A DNA stretch of 14,503 nt from the NCBI GenBank assembly GCA_964641965.1, contig CAZXLD010000070.1, positions 1 through 14,503 of the forward strand, in the 5' to 3' direction. A program made the translations under genes and the position numbers. The notes under the pieces are model-generated. The model was not told the DNA's origin, searched no databases, and saw only the letters and a list, made by a program, of their open reading frames with translations. This document shows, in pieces, positions 1-7,668 of this stretch; within the stretch, counting starts at the first letter, position 1; every line of letters begins with the position of its first letter. Source of the stretch: JAJDFU01 sp964641965. Lineage in GTDB: Bacteria > Bacteroidota > Bacteroidia > Chitinophagales > Saprospiraceae.

Positions 1-147
1 GCCGATGCCAATTTGAGCCGATTGAACAGAGTTGCCAAGCGAATGGCTCGGATTGCGGCGGGTGGCTGGCGGACCGGCAGCGAGACAGGCTCAGCCCAGG
101 CTTTTTTCGTTCTTTTTTGGCCAGTCAAAAAAGGACATGCAGCTTAA
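1..147 (+). other. Possible 3' end of a gene cut by the window edge
   Basis: Reading frame 1 is open from the first base to a TAA at 145-147, which is 48 codons without an obvious start. The first hundred bases are clearly richer in G+C than what follows, which fits the tail of a coding sequence. The predicted peptide is basic at first and ends in hydrophobic residues (AFFVLFWPVKKGHAA). I recognise no domain. Frame 2 is also open here from a TTG at 32 to 253, so openness alone is weak evidence. This may be a C-terminal fragment, a decayed gene or a non-coding GC-rich stretch. Confidence 0.2.
112..133. repeat. 8-bp perfect inverted repeat (hairpin, possible terminator)
   Basis: CTTTTTTG at 112-119 is the reverse complement of CAAAAAAG at 126-133, with a 6-base loop GCCAGT. 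The stem is mostly A-T. It lies about 150 bases beyond the stop of the carbamoyltransferase gene on the minus strand, and inside the possible gene tail on the plus strand. It could act as a weak bidirectional terminator, but it has no GC-rich core, so this is a guess. Confidence 0.25.
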
Positions 148-284
148 TAAAAAAATCATTAGAGCTTCGCATGGATCACAGGAGTACCACTTCAAGTCGG
201 ACCCCTTCCAGGCGTGCTTTTCTAGCTTAAAACCCACGAAGAACAAATATTAAACCTCATTTTTAAATAAATACAAAACCCAAC

Positions 285-1226
285 TTATACACCTTCCAAT
301 AGTCTTTTAAAAACCGCCTGTGCCGCATAGGTCCGGTTATTTGCTTGTTCAAGCACTAAAGAAGCTGGACTATCCAATACCGTATCCGCTACCACCACAT
401 TTCGACGTACGGGTAGGCAATGCATAAACTTACCCTGATTGGTTAACGCCATTTTTTCGGGAGTAATCTGCCAGCTAGGGTCCTGATGCACCTTCCCATA
501 GTCCTGAAACGAAGACCAGTTTTTCACATATACGAAGTCTGCTCCCTCCAAAGCTTCTTCCTGATCATGAATAATGGGTACATCTCCCACAAACTCAGGC
601 GACAAATCCATACTCGGCGGGTTGGTTATTTGTAAATTCACATCGGCAATACGCATCCACTCTACGAATGAATTGGCAACCGACTGAGGAAGCCGCCGGG
701 GATGGGGAGCCCAACTTAGCACCACCTTAGGTTTTTTTACTTGGCTTTGCTCCCGAATAGTGATCCAATCCGCCAGTGATTGTAAAGGATGTCGAATGGC
801 CGATTCCAAACTGACTACCGGCACAGAGGCATATTTCTGGAAAGCCGCCAATACTCGATCCTGATAGTCTGCCTCCCGGTCATCGAGCCCTGGAAAGGTA
901 CGGACTCCAATGATCTCGGCATATTGACTTATAACAGCCGCTGCTTCTTTTATGTGCTCGGCTTTATCTTCATTCATGATCACCCCTTCGCGAAACTCCA
1001 ATTGCCATCCACTGCCCGGGTCCCGTGAAAATATAGCTAATCCCAAATTAGACGCTGCCTTTTGGCTACTCATGTATGTGCGTAAGCTGGGATTAAAGAA
1101 GATTAAGGCGATGGATTTACCTTTGCCCAGATTCTCAAAAGCCAAAGGGTCTTTTTTCAATTCCAAAGCGGACTCCAATAATTGCTCCGGATTAGCTACG
1201 TCGGCGAGTTGTGTGAAGTGTTGCAC
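285..1226 (-). CDS. argF': N-succinylornithine carbamoyltransferase (ArgF' type)
   Basis: Transfers the carbamoyl group of carbamoyl phosphate to an N-acylated ornithine, giving N-acylcitrulline in the acylated arginine pathway of Bacteroidota; cytoplasmic. The 313-residue product has family-normal length. Visible are the carbamoyl-phosphate loop FFNPSLRT (43-50), RHPLQS (145-150), the second-domain stretch SWAPHPRRLPQS (171-182) and the substrate-loop motif MHCLPVRRN (268-276). The residue that separates acetyl- (Glu) from succinylornithine enzymes (Pro in Bacteroides fragilis) is Ala89 in EDKAEH. Mutagenesis reported on the Xanthomonas enzyme shows Ala there permits succinylornithine, so I call the succinyl type. 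Tyr51 replaces the usual Arg after SLRT. Translation starts at GTG (1224-1226); no ATG lies upstream before an in-frame TGA at 1263-1265. It is the last gene of the operon, 81 bp after argC. Confidence 0.93.
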   Translation of the reverse strand: MQHFTQLADVANPEQLLESALELKKDPLAFENLGKGKSIALIFFNPSLRTYMSSQKAASNLGLAIFSRDPGSGWQLEFREGVIMNEDKAEHIKEAAAVISQYAEIIGVRTFPGLDDREADYQDRVLAAFQKYASVPVVSLESAIRHPLQSLADWITIREQSQVKKPKVVLSWAPHPRRLPQSVANSFVEWMRIADVNLQITNPPSMDLSPEFVGDVPIIHDQEEALEGADFVYVKNWSSFQDYGKVHQDPSWQITPEKMALTNQGKFMHCLPVRRNVVVADTVLDSPASLVLEQANNRTYAAQAVFKRLLEGV

Positions 1227-1307
1227 AAAAATGAGTTTATCTTTTCTTTTAAGATAGAGGTCTCATAACCTTCTAATTTCTAAATTCCTCCGTGGCGCAT
1301 ACTACAT

Positions 1308-2264
1308 TCAAAAGGCCATTGCTTTGAGCTGCAGGCCCATGGTTTCAGGCAAACCGAACCGCAAATTCATATTCTCAACTGCTTGGCCGGAGGCCCCTTT
1401 CAATAGATTGTCCAGCGCACTCACAATCAGTAATTGATCTTCGTGTTTTTCTAAGTGGAGGACACAATTGTTGGTGTTGACCACTTGCTTAAGGCTGCCG
1501 TTCTCTTGGGTTAGGTGCACAAAAGGAGCCTCTGTATAATAATCCCTATAAAGTTCAATTGCTTCCGCTTCTTCCCCATCGAAAGAGGTATACAAGCTGG
1601 CAAAAATACCACGGGCAAAGTTGCCCCGGATAGGTAAGAAATGTAACCGGGCGGGAAAGTCAGGTTGCAAATGATGAAGGCTTTGCCGGATTTCTCCCAA
1701 ATGCTGATGGCGAAAAGCTTTATAGATGGATACATTGTTTTGCCGCCAACTGAAATGCGTAGTTGGTTGGGGGGATTGGCCAGCCCCGGTAGATCCCGTA
1801 ATGGCATGGATGTGTACATCATCTTGCAAAAGCCCTGCGGTAGCCAATGGCAAAAGAGCCAGCTGAATAGCCGTCGCGAAGCATCCCGGGTTAGCGATAC
1901 GGTTGGATTCCCGGATAGAAAGGCGGTTGAGTTCAGGAAGCCCATAGGTCCATTCGGAGTCCAGCCTGAAATCCCGGCTTAAATCGATCACCACCAATGA
2001 TTTAAAAATATGAGCATGCTCCAGGTACTCTTTGGATCGCCCGTGCCCTGCACACAAAAAGAGGACGTCCACTTCGGATGGGTTCGTTTCACCTTCAAAG
2101 GTCAGGGAAAGATGATATAAATCTTCATGCACCGTCCCTACCGGATTTCCAGCCTGGCTTTCGCTTTGAATGAAGGCGACCTCTACTTCCGGATGATGTA
2201 CCAGCAGGCGCAACAGTTCGCCGGCGGTATAACCCCCACCACCAATAATTCCAGCTTTGATCAT
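1308..2264 (-). CDS. argC: N-acetyl-gamma-glutamyl-phosphate reductase (ArgC)
   Basis: NADPH-dependent reduction of N-acyl-gamma-glutamyl phosphate to the semialdehyde, the third step of acylated ornithine synthesis; cytoplasmic. The 318 residues begin with a Rossmann glycine-rich loop GIIGGGGYTAGELLRLL (5-21). The catalytic cysteine is Cys128 in ANPGCFATA. The GSTGAGQSP loop (157-165), HLGEI (188-192) and the C-terminal DNLLKGASGQAVENMN segment (285-300) are all characteristic. The ATG overlaps the argG stop as ATGA (2261-2264), indicating translational coupling. In a succinyl pathway the acyl group would be succinyl rather than acetyl. No argD (aminotransferase) lies between argC and the next gene, although that enzyme acts on the ArgC product. 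Confidence 0.96.
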   Translation of the reverse strand: MIKAGIIGGGGYTAGELLRLLVHHPEVEVAFIQSESQAGNPVGTVHEDLYHLSLTFEGETNPSEVDVLFLCAGHGRSKEYLEHAHIFKSLVVIDLSRDFRLDSEWTYGLPELNRLSIRESNRIANPGCFATAIQLALLPLATAGLLQDDVHIHAITGSTGAGQSPQPTTHFSWRQNNVSIYKAFRHQHLGEIRQSLHHLQPDFPARLHFLPIRGNFARGIFASLYTSFDGEEAEAIELYRDYYTEAPFVHLTQENGSLKQVVNTNNCVLHLEKHEDQLLIVSALDNLLKGASGQAVENMNLRFGLPETMGLQLKAMAF

Positions 2265-3463
2265 GTGTTCGACTTTTCAGTATGCACCGCCTGATAGATT
2301 TTATTCTGGAGCCCTAGTATCTTGGTAAATCCTTTTACATCATCTCCACTCCAACCGGTATTTTCTTCCCCGTATTTTCCAAAACCGGCGTTCATAAGGT
2401 CAAATTCGGATTCAATACCTTGCAACACAAAGCGATAGGGTAACAATTGGACGAATACCTTACCACTTACCGGTTGTTGCGTATCCAACATAAAGACCTC
2501 TATATTTCGAAGTACCGGCTCCAGAAATTGCCCCTCATGCAGCAACATCCCATACCAGTTAGCCAACTGATCCTTCCAGTATTGTTGCCATTTTGTCAAG
2601 ACGTGTTTTTCCAACAAATGATGGGCTTTCAGAATAAGGAGAGGTGCTGCCGCTTCAAAACCAACTCTGCCTTTAATCCCAATAATAGTATCGCCTATAT
2701 GCGTATCGCGTCCGATAGCATAAGGGGCTCCAACGGCTTGCAGGGCCTGAATAGCTTCCACCGGATGCGTAAAAACCTGGCTATTGATTCCGATCAATTC
2801 ACCTTTCTCAAATCGTAAGCTTATATCCTTGGGCGTTTCCGCTGAAAGTTGGCTTGGAAAAGCCTGCTCAGGCAACGCTTGATGCGAAGTCAGCGTTTCT
2901 GCACCTCCGACACTCGTACCCCAGATTCCTTGATTGATGGAATACTGCCCTTTCTCCTTGGTCCAGGGAAAACCCTTTTGATTAAGGTATTTGATTTCTT
3001 CCACCCGGCTTAGCTTTTGGTCCCGAATCGGAGTCAGGATCTCTAAATCTTGTCCCAGAACCTGGAAAACCAAATCAAAGCGAACCTGATCATTCCCCGC
3101 TCCCGTACTCCCGTGCGCTACCTTACTGGCTCCGATTTCCTGGGCATACCGTACAACTTCCAATGCCTGAAACATGCGTTCGGCACTCACTGATAAGGGA
3201 TACGTGTTATTGCGCAACACATTTCCGAAAATCAAGTACCGAATACACTGCTCATAGAAGGAACGCGTAGCGTCGATTGCCTGGAAGGAAGCAGCTCCCA
3301 ATTGAAAGGCTTGGGCTTCCATGGCTTTGAGGTCATCTTCAGTGAAGCCTCCGGTATTAACGGTCAAAGCGTGGACCTCTTCTCCTTGTTCGGTCAGCCA
3401 GGCTACGCAGTAGGAAGTATCCAGGCCTCCGCTGTAAGCCAGTACCGTTTTGGGTTTACTCAT
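2261..3463 (-). CDS. argG: Argininosuccinate synthase (ArgG)
   Basis: Condenses citrulline and aspartate with ATP to argininosuccinate, the penultimate arginine step; cytoplasmic, normally a tetramer. The 400-residue protein opens with the N-type ATP pyrophosphatase loop VLAYSGGLDTSYC (7-19) and carries the nucleotide/citrulline-binding stretch HGSTGAGNDQVRFD (about 116-129). Further typical blocks are SINQGIWGTSVGG and PYAIGRDTHIGDTIIG. Length is normal for the family. It starts at ATG 3461-3463, 8 nt inside the end of the GNAT gene, and its TGA overlaps the argC start by 4 nt, so all three are probably cotranslated. It is unusual in working after deacylation of citrulline, while its neighbours handle acylated intermediates; the deacylase is not in this window. 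Confidence 0.96.
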   Translation of the reverse strand: MSKPKTVLAYSGGLDTSYCVAWLTEQGEEVHALTVNTGGFTEDDLKAMEAQAFQLGAASFQAIDATRSFYEQCIRYLIFGNVLRNNTYPLSVSAERMFQALEVVRYAQEIGASKVAHGSTGAGNDQVRFDLVFQVLGQDLEILTPIRDQKLSRVEEIKYLNQKGFPWTKEKGQYSINQGIWGTSVGGAETLTSHQALPEQAFPSQLSAETPKDISLRFEKGELIGINSQVFTHPVEAIQALQAVGAPYAIGRDTHIGDTIIGIKGRVGFEAAAPLLILKAHHLLEKHVLTKWQQYWKDQLANWYGMLLHEGQFLEPVLRNIEVFMLDTQQPVSGKVFVQLLPYRFVLQGIESEFDLMNAGFGKYGEENTGWSGDDVKGFTKILGLQNKIYQAVHTEKSNT

Positions 3464-4031
3464 TGTTGTTTACAATTAAGTGGGAAAGATCATTTTTCAT
3501 CATATAGTCATTCTGGGACGGAGCCAGCATGGCCGTACAAAGGCACATCGAACGTTCATTGCGCATCAGAATATCGTAATTGGGGCAACTTTGACACCCC
3601 TTCCAAAAGGCTTCATCCTGCGTAAGCTCCGAATAGGTAACCGGCTGGTAGCCGAGCTCGGAATTGATTTTCATAACAGCTAGGCTAGTTGTGATTCCAA
3701 AGACCTGTGCTTCCGGAAAAAGTTTACGGGCCAGATGGAAGGCCTCTCGTTTGATGCCCCGGGCCAGGCCTAATCTCCGAAAGTCAGGATGGACAACCAG
3801 TCCGGAATTAGCAACATACTTTCCATGGCTCCAGGTCTCGATATAACAGAATCCCGCCAGACGATCGCCAGCCTTGGCTACTACCGCCTTACCCGAGTTA
3901 ATTTTTTCACGGATGTACGCAGGATCCCGTTTGGCAATGCCGGTTTTTCGGTCGCGGGCTGCCAGCGCAATGAGCTCACAGATTTCTTCTGCGAAATGGA
4001 CCAAGGCAGGTTCTGCTACCAGAATTTCCAT
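3456..4031 (-). CDS. GNAT acyltransferase, probable N-acylglutamate synthase of the arginine pathway
   Basis: A 191-residue GCN5-related N-acyltransferase. The acyl-CoA pyrophosphate loop is VVHPDFRRLGLARGIKREA (79-97), containing the R-x-x-G-x-A signature; the AGFCYIET strand (59-66) precedes it. The C-terminal part has four cysteines, Cys146, Cys149, Cys163 and Cys165 (GCQSC and MCLCTAM), that resemble a metal site. From memory, Bacteroidota GNATs located ahead of argG share this tail. Position as first gene of the operon, overlapping argG by 8 nt, suggests it supplies acyl-glutamate, the role of ArgA; the paired succinylornithine carbamoyltransferase would imply succinyl-CoA as donor. Family membership is firm; the substrate is inferred from context. 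Confidence 0.85.
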   Translation of the reverse strand: MEILVAEPALVHFAEEICELIALAARDRKTGIAKRDPAYIREKINSGKAVVAKAGDRLAGFCYIETWSHGKYVANSGLVVHPDFRRLGLARGIKREAFHLARKLFPEAQVFGITTSLAVMKINSELGYQPVTYSELTQDEAFWKGCQSCPNYDILMRNERSMCLCTAMLAPSQNDYMMKNDLSHLIVNNNE

Positions 4032-4106
4032 GCCAGAATAGTTTTAAAAAGTTGGAGTAAAGAAAAATTAAGCAAAATTGAGAACAGGGAATGCTCAATC
4101 AGATTG

Positions 4107-4124
4107 CGGGTAACCACTAACCCG
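4107..4124. repeat. Inverted repeat ahead of the arginine operon
   Basis: CGGGT at 4107-4111 pairs with ACCCG at 4120-4124 around an 8-base loop. It lies 76-93 bases upstream of the GNAT start, on the leader side of the operon. A 5-bp stem is short, so it may be chance, an operator half-site pair or part of a leader structure. Confidence 0.3.
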
Positions 4125-4149
4125 ACTTTCAGGATAATATGAATATAAA

Positions 4150-4178
4150 CGCCCCTAAGGGCGACGAGAGAAGCGTCG
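4150..4178. repeat. Two overlapping, mutually exclusive small hairpins in the arginine operon leader
   Basis: CGCCC (4150-4154) pairs with GGGCG (4159-4163) around CTAA. CGACG (4162-4166) pairs with CGTCG (4174-4178) around a 7-base loop. The two stems share bases 4162-4163, so they compete. Both are the most GC-rich part of an AT-rich intergenic region and lie 119-147 bases upstream of the GNAT start codon. They could form part of a leader of the arginine operon; function is not shown. Confidence 0.35.
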
Positions 4179-4346
4179 GCGATCAATACGTGTGTACGTA
4201 ATATGTAAATCTAGTTTCGCCATTGGGGCAAGGATAGAACCTTTTTTTCATTCATCCAATACAGACGGTGAAATTATTGGCATCGCATCTGTCAGATGGC
4301 GACTAACGGGATAGTTTTAACTGGGCCTTACTTGCCACAATAGATG

Positions 4347-4380
4347 CCAGGTGGTGGTTAATTACAAACCTGGAATTTTT
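4347..4380 (+). terminator. Weak hairpin followed by a T run
   Basis: CCAGGT (4347-4352) pairs with ACCTGG (4368-4373), loop 15 bases, followed by AATTTTT up to 4380. The shape resembles a rho-independent terminator on the plus strand, but the loop is long, the stem short, and no plus-strand gene is visible upstream for it to end. Confidence 0.2.
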
Positions 4381-4754
4381 AATCCGGATCCTCATATAGT
4401 CGAAGAGGGTTATTGATCTTTAACCAACAGATGCTAGTGCCTTTGAGGCATTTCTCAACCTTTGGCCGAAACTAGGTTGATACGGCAAGGAGTTTATTTC
4501 GAATTTGTACTCAGGTAGATCCTTGAAAGGGGGCATTGATCAATTCATCGATAACATAAGGATATACCGCAGCAACAACCATTTCCTCCATTTTGTCAAT
4601 CTACTTTTTCCAATTAGAATTCACAATTCTTCAGTTTTACATTCCACATCTCTCCGGCCTACTGTGCTTCAATTTTCCAGTTTTCGCACTATTCCTTTTT
4701 TAAAATCAGCTAACGTTTATATTTATACAATAAGAATAAATCCATACCAAAACT

Positions 4755-7436
4755 ATGTCCAACCCGGAAAACCAGCGCCTGCAAGCATCCAGCCACCCAG
4801 ATACACCTTGGAAGAAATGGGGCCCCTACTTGAGTGAACGCCAATGGGGTACCGTACGGGAAGATTACAGCCCGGACGGGAGTGCCTGGGAATATTTCAC
4901 CCACGACCAAGCCCGGTCGAGAGCCTACCGGTGGGGCGAGGATGGCCTAGCCGGAATCTGTGATGAAAACCAGTTTCTGTGTTTTGCTTTAGCCTTGTGG
5001 AATGGGAATGACCCAATTTTGAAAGAACGCCTTTTTGGGTTGAGCAATGGGGAAGGTAACCATGGGGAAGACGTGAAGGATTACTATTTCTATCTGGACA
5101 GCACACCCACCCATTCCTACATGAAATACCTTTACAAATATCCGCAGCAGGCCTTTCCATATGCAGATCTGGTAGACACCAATGCAGAGCGCGGGTTTCA
5201 CGATCCGGAATATGAACTATTGGATACTGGGGTATTTGAAGACAATCGATATTTCGATGTGTTTGTGGAATACGCCAAGATTGCTTCTGAGGACCTGTTA
5301 ATTCGGATAGAGGTGCACAACCGGGGACCGGAACCCGCTCAATTACACTTACTTCCTTCCTTGTGGTTTCGAAATGACTGGACCTGGAACCCGGGCCAAG
5401 CAAAACCGCACCTCAGGGCCACAGAATCGGTGCACGGAGCAGCTGTAGTGCGAGCGGAGCGTTCTGATTTAGGGTCTTTTCATTGGTATTGCGAAGGCAG
5501 ACCCGAGCTCCTGTTTACAGAAAATGAAACGAACAACAATAGGCTCTTTGAGGGGGATAACCCAACTCCCCATGTAAAGGATGGTTTTCACGAATACCTG
5601 ATTGACCGAAAGCAGGAAGCCATCAATCCCGATCGAGCAGGTACTAAAGTAGCTGCCTGGTATGAGCTGACGGTTAACCCGGGATCGCCTGCTGTAGTCC
5701 ACCTCCGACTTTCAAAATCCGACCAGCCGGTTGCCTATCCGTTATCAGGAGAAACCCTGCAAACCTTTGAAATCCGTAAGCACGAAGCCGACGAATTCTA
5801 CCACCATATTTACCCGGAAGGTCTGGAAGCGCAGGAGCAAGCCATTTTCCGACAAGCTATGGCCGGCATGCTGTGGACAAAGCAGTTCTACCTTTTTGAC
5901 CTGGAACGATGGCTTTCAGAACGCGTGCCGGAAGCCACTGCCGTTCGCAATGCCGATTGGAGTCATATGAAAGCCGGAGATATCATATCTATGCCCGACA
6001 AGTGGGAATATCCCTGGTTTGCAGTATGGGACTCGGCCTTTCATACGGTGGCGTTGGTATTGGCAGATCCGGATTTTGCAAAAAAACAGATTGCCCTCTT
6101 CCTGGAGGAACGCTTCCAGCATCCCAATGGGCAAATTCCTGCTTATGAATGGAATTTTAATGATGTGAATCCGCCGGTTCATGCCTGGGCTGCCTGGATG
6201 GTCTATCAGGAAGATCGGACGCATCATGTTGACGGGAGATCGGATGTTGAATTCCTGAAAACGGTCTTTGATCGGCTGGATCGGAATTTCGAATGGTGGG
6301 GAAAGCTCCACGGAGCTAGTGGAGGCGAAACGTTTAAAGGGGGGTTTTTAGGGCTGGATAATATCGGTCTTTTTGACCGAAGCCATGAGTTACCTACCGG
6401 AGGCTATTTTGAGCAATCTGATGGCACTGCCTGGATGGCCCTCTATGCGCAAAATATGTTTCAGATTGCTACTGAGCTTGCCCAGTTCCTCCCCGAATAC
6501 GAATACATGGCCTTACGCTATCTGGATGAATTCATACAAATAGCGGCCTCGATGGATAAGGTTGGAGAGTTGGAAGATGAAATGTGGGATGAGGAAGATG
6601 GATTTTTCTATGATGTCCTGAGACTACCCGATCAGAGCGCGATGCGGATTAAAGTGCGTTCTATGGTGGGTTTACTTCCGCTTTGTGCAGTCTCCGTGGT
6701 ACAGCGGAATTATTTTGACAAACTTCCTCAATTGAGAGAACGATATGAATGGCTGATCGAACACCGTATGGACCTGACTCAAAATATCGCCTGCCCAGAT
6801 AAACCTGGAGTTAAAGGCAGGCGGCTACTGGCAGTAATGGATCAAGACAAGCTAGTACGGGTCCTTAGACGGTTGCTGGATGAAGAAGAATTTTTAAGCC
6901 CCTATGGGATTCGGTCCCTTTCCAAGGCCCACGGCGAAAACCCGTATCAATTTGAGTGGGGTGAAGAAACGTACGAGGTTAAATACCTGCCGGGAGAGTC
7001 CGATTCATCAATGTTTGGAGGTAATTCCAATTGGCGGGGGCCGGTATGGTTCCCTATGAATTTCCTCATTCTCCGGGCCCTTATTGTTCAGTATTCCTAC
7101 TACGGCGATGATTTCAAGATGGAATTCCCAACCGGCTCCGGACAGTTGTATAACCTTTACGAAATAGCGCATGCCATACAAAACCGACTATTGAAGATTT
7201 TTAAAAAGGAAGATAATGGTTATCGCCCCTTTCAAGGCAGGCAATCTCTCTACCAAGAGGATCCGCATTGGAAAGATCTCTGGCAATTCTACGAATACTT
7301 CCATGGCGAAACCGGAGAAGGTTTAGGTGCCAGCCACCAAACGGGTTGGACAGGTACCATCGCTAATGGAATGGATTTTTTCATGACGTTTAAGGCGGAC
7401 CGCATCCTGGACAAAGGGTTAGGGATACAGAAGTAG
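4755..7436 (+). CDS. GH63 / MGH1-like glycoside hydrolase (glucosidase)
   Basis: An 893-residue inverting glycoside hydrolase of the clan that contains YgjK, processing glucosidase I and the mannosylglycerate/glucosylglycerate hydrolases. The N-terminal third, with SERQWGTVREDYS and RWGEDGLAGICDENQF, is the conserved start of the widespread bacterial 'glucosidase' group and should form the beta-sandwich; the (alpha/alpha)6 barrel follows from about residue 370. By homology Asp426 in VWDSAFHT is the probable general acid. Glu847 in FYEYFHGETGEG is the probable general base. GGNSNWRGPVWFPMN is a typical substrate-binding block. There is no signal peptide, so it is expected in the cytoplasm. The exact substrate, perhaps an alpha-glucoside or glucosylglycerate-like solute, cannot be read from sequence. 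It begins at ATG after an A-rich leader and stands alone, without sugar-metabolism neighbours. Confidence 0.88.
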   Translation: MSNPENQRLQASSHPDTPWKKWGPYLSERQWGTVREDYSPDGSAWEYFTHDQARSRAYRWGEDGLAGICDENQFLCFALALWNGNDPILKERLFGLSNGEGNHGEDVKDYYFYLDSTPTHSYMKYLYKYPQQAFPYADLVDTNAERGFHDPEYELLDTGVFEDNRYFDVFVEYAKIASEDLLIRIEVHNRGPEPAQLHLLPSLWFRNDWTWNPGQAKPHLRATESVHGAAVVRAERSDLGSFHWYCEGRPELLFTENETNNNRLFEGDNPTPHVKDGFHEYLIDRKQEAINPDRAGTKVAAWYELTVNPGSPAVVHLRLSKSDQPVAYPLSGETLQTFEIRKHEADEFYHHIYPEGLEAQEQAIFRQAMAGMLWTKQFYLFDLERWLSERVPEATAVRNADWSHMKAGDIISMPDKWEYPWFAVWDSAFHTVALVLADPDFAKKQIALFLEERFQHPNGQIPAYEWNFNDVNPPVHAWAAWMVYQEDRTHHVDGRSDVEFLKTVFDRLDRNFEWWGKLHGASGGETFKGGFLGLDNIGLFDRSHELPTGGYFEQSDGTAWMALYAQNMFQIATELAQFLPEYEYMALRYLDEFIQIAASMDKVGELEDEMWDEEDGFFYDVLRLPDQSAMRIKVRSMVGLLPLCAVSVVQRNYFDKLPQLRERYEWLIEHRMDLTQNIACPDKPGVKGRRLLAVMDQDKLVRVLRRLLDEEEFLSPYGIRSLSKAHGENPYQFEWGEETYEVKYLPGESDSSMFGGNSNWRGPVWFPMNFLILRALIVQYSYYGDDFKMEFPTGSGQLYNLYEIAHAIQNRLLKIFKKEDNGYRPFQGRQSLYQEDPHWKDLWQFYEYFHGETGEGLGASHQTGWTGTIANGMDFFMTFKADRILDKGLGIQK

Positions 7437-7448
7437 ACGCCTGCAATC

Positions 7449-7467
7449 TGTTAAACTTCACTTAACA
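7449..7467. terminator. Inverted repeat just downstream of the glucosidase
   Basis: TGTTAA (7449-7454) and TTAACA (7462-7467) form a 6-bp stem with a 7-base loop, 13 bases after the glucosidase stop codon. No T run follows on the plus strand, so it is a poor intrinsic terminator, but its position is suitable for 3'-end formation or protection. Confidence 0.25.
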
Positions 7468-7600
7468 AACCAACATAAGGCCTTTACAAAAAAAGAAGGA
7501 TTCACCGCTAAGATCTATTGGGACAGGCTTGGAGGAAAAAAATCCAGTTAAGCTGTTTTTCCTACCCTACTCCTTAATTCGCTGTTAATGAAAGTAGAGA

Positions 7601-7616
7601 TGTTACTTTTGTAACA
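7601..7616 (+). promoter_or_regulatory. Probable -7 element inside a perfect palindrome (DoxX promoter/operator)
   Basis: TACTTTTG at 7604-7611 matches the Bacteroidota -7 consensus TAnnTTTG exactly, about 57 bases before the DoxX start. It is embedded in TGTTAC-tttt-GTAACA (7601-7616), a perfect dyad with 6-bp arms. A protein bound there would cover the promoter. The -33 region is weak: I see no good TTTG about 19 bases upstream. The dyad with a 4-base spacer resembles sites of the CRP/FNR superfamily, which is inference only. Confidence 0.5.
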
Positions 7617-7668
7617 CTTCAGGCCAGGCGATAGGGATAGTTTTGATAGTGATACATTTATTGGTTAC

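Larger units (their letters stand above)
4032..4754. promoter_or_regulatory. Divergent intergenic region between the arginine operon and the glucosidase
   Basis: This 723-bp stretch holds no convincing gene. Both flanking genes point outward, so it must contain the promoters of the arginine operon (minus) and the glucosidase (plus). Near the glucosidase start, TATATTTA at 4718-4725 matches seven of eight positions of the Bacteroidota -7 element TAnnTTTG, about 30 bases before the ATG, but no good -33 element accompanies it. I found no strong -7 match for the arginine operon. Three groups of small inverted repeats are listed separately. A minor hairpin TGCCT-ttg-AGGCA occurs around 4439-4451. 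No tRNA or known riboswitch core was recognised. Confidence 0.5.

Noticed and set aside
32..253. 73-codon open frame beginning at TTG
   Set aside because: It has a TTG start, changes composition sharply in the middle, resembles no family, and competes with an open frame 1 over the same bases.
3302..3683. Plus-strand frames opposite argG and the GNAT gene
   Set aside because: They are shadows of strongly conserved minus-strand genes and encode nothing recognisable.
4138..4149. TGAATA-like half of an ARG box upstream of the GNAT gene
   Set aside because: Only one half-site is present, with no matching inverted partner at the right distance.
4211..4255. 14-codon minus-strand frame (MNEKKVLSLPQWRN) ahead of the arginine operon, as a leader peptide
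   Set aside because: It contains one Arg only, so it does not fit arginine attenuation, and very short frames arise by chance.
4505..4837. 110-codon plus-strand frame in the intergenic region
   Set aside because: It has no ATG-quality start or family-like composition, and overlaps the real start of the glucosidase in another frame.
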